From contig NZ_ALJC01000006.1 of the NCBI RefSeq assembly GCF_000282975.1, forward strand, positions 62,001 through 126,000: a stretch of DNA of 64,000 nt, in the 5' to 3' direction. Below the pieces are notes generated by a model. The model saw nothing but the letters and a program-made list of their open reading frames with translations, searched no databases and was not told the origin of the DNA. Of the stretch, positions 1-7,982 are shown one piece after another; within the stretch, counting starts at the first letter, position 1; each line of letters starts with the position of its first letter. This stretch comes from Pseudomonas psychrophila HA-4 (GTDB lineage: Bacteria; Pseudomonadota; Gammaproteobacteria; Pseudomonadales; Pseudomonadaceae). The position numbers and the translations under genes are program-made.

Positions 1-623
1 GCCAGCGTATTAAGCGGACGGGCAGGATCTTCTTCAGACGCAATCATTGCCGCGTACGCCGCTGCTACCTGACGAGCACTGGAAGTGGTGCCCGGCAAAA
101 GAGCCACGCTGATTGCCCCAGCATTGAGTGCGGTAGCCAGTGTGGTGGACGCTGACAGTGACGACACAACCGCACCAATACCCAAGATGCCCTGCTGCTC
201 AATGGAGTTGGTATAAGTTGCGATGTGGGTTCGCAGCGCGGTCATGGCAGTTGCACTAAACCAAGCCGGAACCAAAAGGGTGAAACCGCCCAAAGCAGTG
301 GAGTCTAGTGCCGGGGCGATATCTGGTTCAGCCTCGCCCTGGACGACAACCCCGACCAAAGAAATGGCGACGTAACGATATGCCTTGATGGCTGCATCTA
401 CCATTTCGGCGGCAACAGCACCGGCCAGGGCCTTTGCCTCTTCAGCACTGTAAACCTGAGTGGGAACGTTGGCAGCCAGCGTTGCACCTGCTCCCAGTGG
501 AACAATCAAGCAAATGCTTTGCGCATTGGTTGGAAGCGTACGCACGGCCAGGCTGGTGTTGAACTCAAAATATGAGCCAGGCTTACGAATAGACGGCGGG
601 ATAGTGTCAAAGGCGATGCTCAT
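1..623 (-). CDS. Tail sheath protein, Mu gpL family (3' end outside window)
   Basis: This is the contractile tail sheath, which polymerises around the tail tube and contracts during injection. About 207 N-terminal residues are visible. They begin MSIAFDTIPPSIRKPGSYFE, the usual opening of Mu-type sheath proteins, and continue with an alanine-rich repeat-like fold. The start codon at 623 overlaps the stop of the upstream DUF2635 gene (ATGA), which suggests translational coupling. The gene runs off the left edge, so its length and C-terminal domain cannot be judged. Confidence 0.9.
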   Translation of the reverse strand, partial: MSIAFDTIPPSIRKPGSYFEFNTSLAVRTLPTNAQSICLIVPLGAGATLAANVPTQVYSAEEAKALAGAVAAEMVDAAIKAYRYVAISLVGVVVQGEAEPDIAPALDSTALGGFTLLVPAWFSATAMTALRTHIATYTNSIEQQGILGIGAVVSSLSASTTLATALNAGAISVALLPGTTSSARQVAAAYAAMIASEEDPARPLNTL

Positions 624-811
624 TCAGCAGGCTCCTGTGTGGTTCTTTTGGCACCGCTGCGGCCTTTCTTGACCAGTAACTCGCCTGCAGCAATACGTCG
701 ACGGTAGTAAGAGGTGTTCAGCACCTCGACAGGCTCTTGACCTGGCTCTATGTGCTGACGTGGATACCCCTCCATGGGGACCCGGTGACCAGGTGCGGCG
801 GTGACGAGCAT
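620..811 (-). CDS. DUF2635 family small tail protein (Mu gp38-like)
   Basis: A 63-residue protein between the gp37-like and sheath genes, the position of Mu gp38. The N-terminus (MLVTAAPGHRVPMEG) is typical of DUF2635: a short hydrophobic stretch and then a basic C-terminal tail rich in Lys, Arg and Gly. Its biochemical role is unknown; location implies a part in tail assembly. It overlaps both neighbours by a few bases, so it belongs to the same translationally coupled late operon. Confidence 0.8.
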   Translation of the reverse strand: MLVTAAPGHRVPMEGYPRQHIEPGQEPVEVLNTSYYRRRIAAGELLVKKGRSGAKRTTQEPAE

Positions 812-1374
812 TACAGCCCCTCCAGTTTAATGAGGTCGCTGGCCACGGGATCTGGCTCACCGACCTGTTGGTACAGCATGTCAACACCTTCCAGATCCGG
901 CAGTTGTTGTTCGGGTTTGGTCCAGTCCAACTCAATCGAAAAGGACTGCCCAAGAACGGACATGTAGTCCGTCTGGAACTTGCCAGTGACCAGGTTAGAA
1001 AGTTCAGTCGGCTCAATCCGGGCACGATCAGGCCAAGGTTGCCAATCCACCAACTGGTGCATGCAGGCCTGCCACAGGTCGTAACTGCCAATGTCTTTGG
1101 CCGTTGAGCCACGCCGGGTCTCCCGCTCACCGCGTGGATGGCGGGTAACAATCACCAGGCGAAACGTAATGGGCATGCTGTAGCGGTTCTGGCTGCGCTT
1201 ACGAAATCCTGCCTTTGGCACCATCAGCAATACAGCCGGGCAACGTTTCAGCAGGCCCGCAATCAAATCAGAATCGCTGAGTTCACCGCCGTAACTCTCC
1301 ACGACCAGGCGGTGCACCTTTGGGATCAGCTCCCTTAACCGCGCCTCAATCAGATCCTCCAGTTCGCCCAGCAT
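811..1374 (-). CDS. DUF1834 / Mu gp37 (K) family tail protein
   Basis: A 187-residue protein that fits the DUF1834 (Mu gp37) family by position, length and content, including the N-terminal LEDLIEARLRELIPKVHRLVVESYGGEL and a central beta-rich segment. Family members are tail-completion or connector proteins made just before the sheath. The start shares a base with the stop of the upstream gp36-like gene (1374). No signal peptide or membrane segment is seen. Confidence 0.82.
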   Translation of the reverse strand: MLGELEDLIEARLRELIPKVHRLVVESYGGELSDSDLIAGLLKRCPAVLLMVPKAGFRKRSQNRYSMPITFRLVIVTRHPRGERETRRGSTAKDIGSYDLWQACMHQLVDWQPWPDRARIEPTELSNLVTGKFQTDYMSVLGQSFSIELDWTKPEQQLPDLEGVDMLYQQVGEPDPVASDLIKLEGL

Positions 1375-1865
1375 CAGAGACGCCTCAATGAGCCACGATC
1401 CATCAGCCGTGGTGCTGCAATGATTTGCAGACCTGAGCGCCCGGCCTCAGCAGCGCCGCGTTCCTTGTCCTCTGCGGCTAAAGTCTCCAGCCGCTTGAGC
1501 ACATCCTTGTAAAGCACTCGGACAGTGGACTCTTCCTTTCCCGCGTCGTCGTAGAGGTGATACCGGGCGATCTCGGCTAGATCGTCAGTCACCCAGGCCG
1601 GAGCATCTTCATCGACCGGACGAAAGCGCAAGTAGAACGAAACCTCACTTCGCGCCCTGGTGACGGCATCGGCGATCCGTGCCATTGCAGCCACCGCAAT
1701 AGCCACATCCTCTGCGGCCCATTCATCCAGAGAGGCACCTGACGCTGCCGCCACCAACAACTCGGGTTCAATGGAGCGCTTGTTATCAGGGACAGCTACT
1801 TCAGTGATATCACGGGCGCCGAAGCGCACCATGAGCTGACTGGCTGACGGCAGCGAAAGATTCAC
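1374..1865 (-). CDS. DUF1320 / Mu gp36 (J) family head-tail connector protein
   Basis: A 163-residue protein resembling DUF1320: an N-terminal helix (LPSASQLMVRFGARDITEVAV), then a repeated helical segment rich in alanine, with the family's YLRFRP and YHLYDD stretches. It is thought to form part of the head-tail joining structure. It overlaps its upstream neighbour by four bases and its downstream neighbour by one, typical of this operon. Confidence 0.82.
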   Translation of the reverse strand: MNLSLPSASQLMVRFGARDITEVAVPDNKRSIEPELLVAAASGASLDEWAAEDVAIAVAAMARIADAVTRARSEVSFYLRFRPVDEDAPAWVTDDLAEIARYHLYDDAGKEESTVRVLYKDVLKRLETLAAEDKERGAAEAGRSGLQIIAAPRLMDRGSLRRL

Positions 1866-2467
1866 TTGGTCGCGCTCCCAGGCTTAACAGGTTTTTTCTG
1901 AGGCTTAGGATCATCCTTTACCTGGCCGGTGGCACGCCGAGCCTCTTCGGCCAAGGCCTCTTCCCAAAGAGCATTGATCTCAGCCGCCTGCTTGTCGGCA
2001 GTGCGCTGTAGATCCTCCAGCAGTGCTGCGGCCCAAAGGGTTTCGATTTCCGTCGACAGAATGAAGGCATCACGTTGTGAGTTTTCAAGCAGGGCTTCCT
2101 CCCAAAGACCTTCAATGTCACTACGCGACAGGCCACCTGCTAGCGATGGATGATCCTGCCCAAGGATGGCAACGTCCTGGTGCTTAGACGCTGTGTCACC
2201 CATAGCCGCAATGCCTGCCTTACCCAAGACCGACACGGTAATTTCACTGGACAGGCCCGCTTTCTGAATCGGCGAAGTGCCATTGAGCAGCTCCTGTTGA
2301 TCGTCCAGGTCTGCATCAACGTAAGACACAACCAGTTGCGGATCTTTGCCCAGTGCCTGGAGCTGGGCAGCCGTAAAATGATCATCCCGGTACAGGGTTG
2401 GCTCAGAGGAGTGAGCGATACCACAGCGACGAAAGCCATGCCGTTTGGCTGCAATGATGATGGCCAT
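1862..2467 (-). CDS. HI1506-like Mu gp35-type protein
   Basis: A 201-residue protein with an N-terminal FluMu-type domain (KRHGFRRCGIAHS, residues 8-20), a signature seen directly downstream of the major head gene in Mu-like phages. Residues 115-175 contain three related helical stretches (IEGLWEEALLE, IETLWAAALLE, INALWEEALAE), probably a coiled or repeated helical region. The C-terminus is Lys/Pro rich. Its function is unknown; position implies a head-decoration or connector role. The start lies 10 bases after the gpT stop. Confidence 0.75.
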   Translation of the reverse strand: MAIIIAAKRHGFRRCGIAHSSEPTLYRDDHFTAAQLQALGKDPQLVVSYVDADLDDQQELLNGTSPIQKAGLSSEITVSVLGKAGIAAMGDTASKHQDVAILGQDHPSLAGGLSRSDIEGLWEEALLENSQRDAFILSTEIETLWAAALLEDLQRTADKQAAEINALWEEALAEEARRATGQVKDDPKPQKKPVKPGSATK

Positions 2468-2477
2468 GTTTGTCCCC

Positions 2478-3371
2478 TTAACCTAACCAGGCTGGTGAAA
2501 GGATTTCAGCTGTACCGGCCCACGGGTTGCCGCTGTTCGCATCTTTAACCAAGATGGTTCGTGCGGCGCCTTCCAACTGCGATGGCACAACGAGCAGGCC
2601 AGGGTTGATGCCCAGAGGGCGACCGCCGTCAGCCTGGAAGTTCTTCATTGCAGCGCGTGCCAGACCGTAGTTTTCGGCGGTCAAAGGAGCGCGGGAGCAA
2701 TACGCAAATTGCCAGAAGCCGAAGCCAACGTTCACACGAGCGTCCACACCGAAGCGGTACTCGTCACGCATGAAGACCTGTTCATCGTCCATGCTGGTCA
2801 TTGCCTTGAGAGCATAGGGACGACGGTTCTGGAAGATGATCGGTTTAATTGCACGGCTGACATCGAGCAAGTACCAGGCAGGGCCTGTGCCTTCTTGGTA
2901 GTTGCTCACGGACACTGCATCACCGGTACCGTCTGTCGACGGATAAACAGGGTGATCGGTATCGAAGAAGAACTGCCCGTCGTAGCACAGCGTGGTCAGC
3001 CCTGCTTTCAGTAGGGCGAACACCAACTCGTCAGGATGTGCCGTGGATGCACGGCCCATTTCAGCGAACAACGGCTTGTATACGCCGATCTCGTCGTCTT
3101 CGATGGCATCGCGAGGGACGCCAACCGACGACTCGTACTTCTTGTTTGTGATCGAGTAACCGTGTGCCGCCATGTTCTTGAGCACACGCTCGCCAATCCA
3201 CTCACGGAAAGTCGGGAATTGCCCCAGCCAACCATAGGTGTTACTGGCCGACGATGACGGTACGAGCGTTGCGATACGCGCCCAGTCGGTTGGCGTTGCG
3301 GCTTGAGCATTTTGGAACTCGGCCTTGAACGCTGTGAAGAGCGCGGACAAGGTGCCTGAAGTAATGATCAT
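2478..3371 (-). CDS. Major head (capsid) protein, Mu gpT family
   Basis: The main structural protein of the icosahedral head. The 297-residue length fits gpT proteins. Family stretches include the N-terminal LSALFTAFKAEFQNA, the central EWIGERVLKNMAAHGYSITN and LLKAGLTTLCYDGQFFFDTDHP, and a C-terminal segment on the chosen allele of the fold (DGGRPLGINPGLLVVPSQLE). It follows the protease/scaffold gene by 26 bases and a purine-rich ribosome site precedes its ATG. Expected to be assembled on the scaffold encoded just upstream. Confidence 0.92.
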   Translation of the reverse strand: MIITSGTLSALFTAFKAEFQNAQAATPTDWARIATLVPSSSASNTYGWLGQFPTFREWIGERVLKNMAAHGYSITNKKYESSVGVPRDAIEDDEIGVYKPLFAEMGRASTAHPDELVFALLKAGLTTLCYDGQFFFDTDHPVYPSTDGTGDAVSVSNYQEGTGPAWYLLDVSRAIKPIIFQNRRPYALKAMTSMDDEQVFMRDEYRFGVDARVNVGFGFWQFAYCSRAPLTAENYGLARAAMKNFQADGGRPLGINPGLLVVPSQLEGAARTILVKDANSGNPWAGTAEILSPAWLG

Positions 3372-3397
3372 GAATCGCTTCCTTTATATAGAGGGTG

Positions 3398-3904
3398 TTA
3401 CGCCTTGCCCTTGATGAAGTCCGCTTCGCTCATACCCATCAGCTTGGCGACCTGTTGTTCTTCAGCATTGAGTGCTGTTTTGAGGTGCTCAGATTGGCGA
3501 TCCCCCAGATCCGACGGCGCTGCCACCACGGGCGCTGCAGTCACAAATTCTTTGAAGCGAGCCAGACCCGCTTCGTCTTGGCACATGGCACGGTGATAAT
3601 CCACCGTTGCCGGGGTGATCTTTCCGGCCTGAGTGGCAGCAGCAATCACTGCATCAACTTCCTTGTTGTGCTCAGTCTTTTTCTGAGTGGCCAAGGCTTG
3701 CTCGGCGTTGACAGCGCGCACGCCCAGGGCGTCGTAGTCGGCACGAGGGACGAACTGCGTAAGGTTTGGCTTTTCGGCGTTTGCCGCTTGAGCCGTGGCC
3801 TTGAGCTGCGTGGTAGCCGCAATGGCTTGTTCTTCGGTGGCTGTCTCCGGCAAGCCGAGTGCAGCCAAAAGCGCAGGTGAAAGCTTCACAGGCGTGTTCT
3901 CCAT
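3398..3904 (-). CDS. Putative internal scaffold product (Mu gpZ-like) in frame with the protease
   Basis: An in-frame ATG at 3904 (Met155 of the protease, MENTPVKLSPALLAALG) sits exactly where the protease domain gives way to the charged helical scaffold region. Initiation here would give a 168-residue scaffold that shares its C-terminus with the protease, as described for Mu Z. The upstream ribosome site is weak (CAAGAAACC), so this is inference from the family rather than a clear sequence signal. Confidence 0.45.
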   Translation of the reverse strand: MENTPVKLSPALLAALGLPETATEEQAIAATTQLKATAQAANAEKPNLTQFVPRADYDALGVRAVNAEQALATQKKTEHNKEVDAVIAAATQAGKITPATVDYHRAMCQDEAGLARFKEFVTAAPVVAAPSDLGDRQSEHLKTALNAEEQQVAKLMGMSEADFIKGKA

Positions 3905-4366
3905 GGTTTCTTGATTGAGTGCTGTCAGCAGAAAGTTGGGTTTGTTGGTCAGCCCGGCGCTGACCAGGCGCGCAATGCGGGTCGTGTCCGGATCGAAGTC
4001 GAAGACAGGGGAAAGGAAGCGGTACTCGCGGTTGATGACTTGCTCGGACGCACGGGGTGTCCAGTCAACCAACCCCCACAGCGCCCCGTCACGCAATTCC
4101 AACTGCTTGATCCAACCAGCAGCAGGAGCTGACTCGCCCTTTGTCGCGCGATGCTGGGTTGCGTGCTCCCAATCAATAGGCAAGTCGATAGCTCGGCCCA
4201 TAAAGCTGGACTGAACCAACATCCCGGCTTGCTCATCGAACAGCCATTGCCGACCGTCGCGGCCAATGACGTTGGGGCCTGCCGGGATTAGTTCGACCCA
4301 CTCCGGGGCCTTGCCGTCAGAGACGGTGGCGGAAAGGTCGGTGTTAAGAGCGAGTTGAGTTTTCAT
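3398..4366 (-). CDS. Phage head maturation protease, Mu gpI family
   Basis: A 322-residue capsid protease with scaffold tail. The N-terminal half carries the Mu gpI-type sequence (PAGPNVIGRDGRQW, LPIDWEHATQH, EYRFLSPVFDFDP, GLTNKPNF). The C-terminal half is Ala/Gln/Glu rich and helical, as expected for the scaffold. In Mu the scaffold Z is also made separately from an internal start in gene I; a suitable internal ATG at 3904 (Met155) is present here. The gene is first after a 217-base gap, matching the site of the Mu late promoter PI. Confidence 0.9.
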   Translation of the reverse strand: MKTQLALNTDLSATVSDGKAPEWVELIPAGPNVIGRDGRQWLFDEQAGMLVQSSFMGRAIDLPIDWEHATQHRATKGESAPAAGWIKQLELRDGALWGLVDWTPRASEQVINREYRFLSPVFDFDPDTTRIARLVSAGLTNKPNFLLTALNQETMENTPVKLSPALLAALGLPETATEEQAIAATTQLKATAQAANAEKPNLTQFVPRADYDALGVRAVNAEQALATQKKTEHNKEVDAVIAAATQAGKITPATVDYHRAMCQDEAGLARFKEFVTAAPVVAAPSDLGDRQSEHLKTALNAEEQQVAKLMGMSEADFIKGKA

Positions 4367-4484
4367 GCCGCCAGTGTCGGCGGTCTATCAAAGGCGGGGA
4401 GTTTCGTCAGGACGTAAGATCTTTGGGGCCCTGAGACAATAACCGTGGCGAGAGACACCACGCGGGCGCGTACAGGATACCGCT

Positions 4485-4530
4485 TAAAGCAAATCTAACG
4501 CGGGTCTAACGCTTGTATAACACTTGCATG
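4485..4530 (-). promoter_or_regulatory. Candidate late promoter before the capsid operon (Mu PI position)
   Basis: The 217-base gap between the gpG-like and protease genes contains, on the minus strand, a -10-like TTATAC next to two direct copies of GCGTTAGA (plus-strand TCTAACG at 4494-4500 and 4505-4511) spaced 11 bases, about one helical turn. Mu carries an activator-dependent late promoter, PI, at this place. A Mor/C-type activator is encoded at 13,588-14,025. No good -35 is seen, in keeping with activator dependence. Confidence 0.4.
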
Positions 4531-4583
4531 GCAACGGATGTACCCAAAACCTCTGTGCGCGCCGCCTACGCGATTACAGGCAG

Positions 4584-5147
4584 TTAACCTGAAAACCCTT
4601 CCTTCAAGTAATCACCCACGATGGCCAGGATTTCGGTTTCGTCTTCAGATGACAGTCCGAGATAAGGCCTTGCTGGCATTTCCGTGGTGCTGGCACCACG
4701 GGTCACCCATTGGGCAAAGTTGGATTTGCTCTTCTTTACGAACCGGTTACCAACTGTTCCGTCTTTGCCTTGTCGGAAGTATGCCTGCTGAGACCGGGGG
4801 GCTTGCTCGATCTTGCCGCCGAACTGGTGGATGGCCCCATAAGGACGATCAGTGCCGAAGGCCAGTTCATTGTTGCTGACGTTGTGACGCATCGTGTCCT
4901 GGAGCGTTCCCTTTTCACGCAGGATACGAGTGCTTTTCTTGCGGGCCAGGGTTGATGCTGCCAACGGCGCCCAAGGTGATCCATCTGGGGCAATCTGCTG
5001 CCTGAACCGGTCGTCGGTCGATTGATGCAAGTACTCGGCGATATCGTTAAGAGGGGTCGTTAGATTGCCTAACCGCTCAATCAGCTCATCAAAAGCTTTG
5101 CCTACAGCACTTTCATCAATAGAGACTTCAAGCATTGCCCCGGCCAT
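4584..5147 (-). CDS. Phage virion morphogenesis protein, Mu gpG family
   Basis: A 187-residue protein of the gpG family, which acts in tail completion and head-tail joining. The visible signature includes LNDIAEYLHQSTDDRFRQQIAPDGSPWAPL, ILREKGTLQDTMRHNV and ARPYLGLSSEDE near the C-terminus. The ATG at 5147 was chosen because it has a strong AAGGAGT ribosome site and lies 10 bases after the gpF stop; a longer reading would overlap gpF by about 100 bases. Confidence 0.88.
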   Translation of the reverse strand: MAGAMLEVSIDESAVGKAFDELIERLGNLTTPLNDIAEYLHQSTDDRFRQQIAPDGSPWAPLAASTLARKKSTRILREKGTLQDTMRHNVSNNELAFGTDRPYGAIHQFGGKIEQAPRSQQAYFRQGKDGTVGNRFVKKSKSNFAQWVTRGASTTEMPARPYLGLSSEDETEILAIVGDYLKEGFSG

Positions 5148-5157
5148 TTGTGACTCC

Positions 5158-6426
5158 TTACTTGGTTCGGCGGTAAAGCAGAACGCCCAGGCGCAATGCT
5201 TCCAGATACTGCTCGCTATCATCCACAAAGTCGGTGACACCAGCCCAGTCTTCAGCACCTTGATCGAAGACTGCCACAGCGGGTTCGGCTTTCCCCTTTA
5301 CTTGGAAGTGCGCCAGGTAGCGACGGCGTAGCACTGCCTTGCCCTGGTCGGGAAGCCACTCCAGTCGTGCCCAAATCTCGTCAGGCGCTTTGATAGCCTC
5401 TGCCAGCAACGGTAGCTCTCGGGCATTAAACGCTTGAGCCACAGTCTTTGCACCGGTTTTGGCATCACCAAACATTCCCCGCCCAATGACAAGCGGGTCT
5501 CCCGTTACGTCACGAAATACCGCTGGAGCGGTATCCGTTGCGCCAAACTCGCCCAAGAACTGGGTGATCGCCTTCTGCTGCGTGACTCTTGCTGGGAGTA
5601 AAACCTTTGCAGGCATCTGACGCGGCTCTGGCAACGGGCCTGTCGGTTTTCGATTGGGTAAGCCAGCAGCCGCTACAGTGGCAGGGCCTACTGACGGTGC
5701 AGGCAATGGATGTTTAACGCTTAACTGGGGCACGTAGTTTGTCAGCCGTGATTGACCTGGTGCGTATTCGAAGCCTGGATCGATACCCTTTGGCACCCGG
5801 ACTGTACGGGGACCATTCGGGCTATTTTTGCCAATGACTCTATCCTCCCATTCAATCGGCGGTGCATTGCCAACCGTGAGCCCCATACGGTCCAAGTCAC
5901 GCTGGCTTGCCATGAACTTCTTACATTTGCAGCCCCAACCGTTCTGCGGGTTATGGGTTGACCACCATGGGTCATCGAGCGGCAACGTGACACCGTTCCA
6001 AGCCAAGTGTTGTGGCCGTGGGTGGGCACTATCGCCGTGGCGGTACACGCCATAGGGTCGGCGCTTACGCAGCTCAGGGTCAGCCATTTGCGCATCGCGG
6101 CCAGCGTTATAGGACTGACGCAGGTTGGTTTCCCAAATGACATTGGTACGCCAACCCCGCTCACCGTTGTACTGCCAGCCATGTTGGCCAACGACCTTGT
6201 CAAAGTCCTTACGAAACTGCTCCAAAGTGGTGCCGCTGGCGATGGACTTCTCGACAGCACCTCGCAGATCGGCCAGCAGGTCGCGCTTTACAGCACCGGC
6301 CACAACAAATGCATGGTCATGCTGGGCGTTATAGATGTCCGTCCAGGAACGGGTTGGTAGATCGACCTTGCCACGGAAGTAGTCGATCTGCTCCTGAAAT
6401 GGAGGTGAGCCGTGAGAGACCGCCAC
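5158..6426 (-). CDS. Mu gpF-like minor head protein fused to a C-terminal PBECR-type nuclease domain
   Basis: Residues 1 to about 230 are the minor head protein F: FRGKVDLPTRSWTDI, WRTNVIWETNLRQSYNAGR, HLAWNGVTLPLDDPWW, NGWGCKCKK. A Pro-rich linker (about 235-275) leads into residues 275-422, which resemble the phage Barnase-EndoU-ColicinE5/D-RelE-like nuclease families often attached to gpF. The tail includes GDPLVIGRGMF, LPLLAEAIKAPDEIWARLEW and RYLAHF. Such domains are proposed to be ejected toxins or host-targeting RNases. The head role is sure; the nuclease activity is inferred from family resemblance. Start overlaps the portal gene's stop. Confidence 0.85.
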   Translation of the reverse strand: MAVSHGSPPFQEQIDYFRGKVDLPTRSWTDIYNAQHDHAFVVAGAVKRDLLADLRGAVEKSIASGTTLEQFRKDFDKVVGQHGWQYNGERGWRTNVIWETNLRQSYNAGRDAQMADPELRKRRPYGVYRHGDSAHPRPQHLAWNGVTLPLDDPWWSTHNPQNGWGCKCKKFMASQRDLDRMGLTVGNAPPIEWEDRVIGKNSPNGPRTVRVPKGIDPGFEYAPGQSRLTNYVPQLSVKHPLPAPSVGPATVAAAGLPNRKPTGPLPEPRQMPAKVLLPARVTQQKAITQFLGEFGATDTAPAVFRDVTGDPLVIGRGMFGDAKTGAKTVAQAFNARELPLLAEAIKAPDEIWARLEWLPDQGKAVLRRRYLAHFQVKGKAEPAVAVFDQGAEDWAGVTDFVDDSEQYLEALRLGVLLYRRTK

Positions 6427-7982
6427 TACAATCCCCTCAAAATATCATCACGTCCGGCCAGGCTGGCGGCAGTCAGCCCGTCAGCAATGGCGTCCGCCAA
6501 CTGACTGGTGGTCATGGTCGGGTACGTTTCGATCAGTCGATCCCGGAACTCTTCAAGACTGGATACTGTGTCGAGTAGCTCTTTGATCTGATCAACCATG
6601 TCATCCAGTTGGGCGCCCACCACCGTCTCTAATGTGCGGACCTGATTGTCCACTACGTCGGGTAGCACTGCTGGTTTTTTCGGTACTTGCTCTTGGTTGA
6701 TCGCCTGACCAAGCGATGGAGGTACTGCTACGACTGGAGGTCCTAGCAGATCAGCCCCCTTGGCCGGTTCAGGAATGCTGAGTTTGTCCCGGACAACCGA
6801 CTGCTCAACTTTCAGTCCTAGTGGCACCAGCTTTTCCAAAGCTGTGACCAACAGCGTTGTGTCCTCTGGCTGTGGCACGTCGATGATCAGCTTGGGATAT
6901 TTGCGACCTGGTGCAAAGTTCAGGTCACACCAAGGCCGCACAAAGAACCGATTCAAAGTGTTGGATTCGGCCTTGGCATCAGCCTGCAGCAGATCGAGGC
7001 GAACCTCATTATGAACTTTGGCTTGTGCTTGGCTGGAACCATCGTCGGTAGACATGGTTTGGCCGACCACGGCTTTACTGACCTGTTTGTCCCACCACTC
7101 AGCCAGTCCCTTGAAGAAGTCACCGGCGCCTGCAACGTTGGACGCATTCTGAAAATCGATGCGCATACTGTCCGGGATAACTGCAGCGGCATCGCTGCCA
7201 AGGTTCGCCACGGCAGACATCAGCGTATTGATGTCCTCTTTACTTGCACCTGGCCCATAACGACCGACACGCATAGGCATGCCAAAGATGTCGGCAAACC
7301 CCATCCAGTCTTTCCATGTCCAGGCTTTGCACATGTAACCCACGGCAGCGAGACGAGCCAATCCACCCCGAATGGGCAAGCCTGAACGGATTCGCGGGTA
7401 GTGAACGATGAATTTATAGGGCGCCAAGGCGACACCGTTAACCGGGTCAGCCTCATCAAGCAGGCGCAGTTCCCGACCGGTGTCACGGTCGAATTGGAAA
7501 AAGCGTTGGTCGCGAGGCTCGAACCGGGACGGCATCCACGTTTTACCACTGCGGTCCCACATGATTTCAGAGACTGCATAGCCCTTGCCGAGGGCGTCGG
7601 TCAGGTCTGCTTGCAATTCCCCAAACTCAGGTGAACCCACCAGTTCACTCAGGGCATCGGCCCGACGCACGTCTTCTGGATCATCGCTGGCAGCTTCGAC
7701 ACGGATGTTGAGTCCTGAGATAGCCAGCTTACGAGTGCCCAAAACGGAGGCGTAATGCAGATCACGCTCCTCCATTTCCTCGGCAAGGGTCAAGTAATCG
7801 TGAGCAGATCCCTCGGCAGCAGCCTGCAGGATGTTGGCAAGTCGACCAGGTGTAAGACCGCTGGCCACCGACGAGTGCCATATCTGACGTATGCCGGTGG
7901 TGCGCGCAGCGGCCAGCTCTTCAGTGAGCTGGTCGTATTGGATTGGCCGACCGTACTGGTCAACTATTTTGGATTGGGCCAT
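6426..7982 (-). CDS. Portal protein, DUF935 / Mu gp29 family
   Basis: A 518-residue portal protein that forms the dodecameric DNA entry ring of the head. DUF935 signatures: IVDQYGRPIQYDQL, GLTPGRLANILQAAAEGSAHDYLTLAEEMEERD, YGPGASKEDINTL, VGQTMSTDDGSSQAQAKVHNEVR. The ATG at 7982 overlaps the terminase stop (TAATG), so translation is probably coupled; another ATG nine codons upstream would cause a longer overlap and is less likely. Confidence 0.92.
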   Translation of the reverse strand: MAQSKIVDQYGRPIQYDQLTEELAAARTTGIRQIWHSSVASGLTPGRLANILQAAAEGSAHDYLTLAEEMEERDLHYASVLGTRKLAISGLNIRVEAASDDPEDVRRADALSELVGSPEFGELQADLTDALGKGYAVSEIMWDRSGKTWMPSRFEPRDQRFFQFDRDTGRELRLLDEADPVNGVALAPYKFIVHYPRIRSGLPIRGGLARLAAVGYMCKAWTWKDWMGFADIFGMPMRVGRYGPGASKEDINTLMSAVANLGSDAAAVIPDSMRIDFQNASNVAGAGDFFKGLAEWWDKQVSKAVVGQTMSTDDGSSQAQAKVHNEVRLDLLQADAKAESNTLNRFFVRPWCDLNFAPGRKYPKLIIDVPQPEDTTLLVTALEKLVPLGLKVEQSVVRDKLSIPEPAKGADLLGPPVVAVPPSLGQAINQEQVPKKPAVLPDVVDNQVRTLETVVGAQLDDMVDQIKELLDTVSSLEEFRDRLIETYPTMTTSQLADAIADGLTAASLAGRDDILRGL

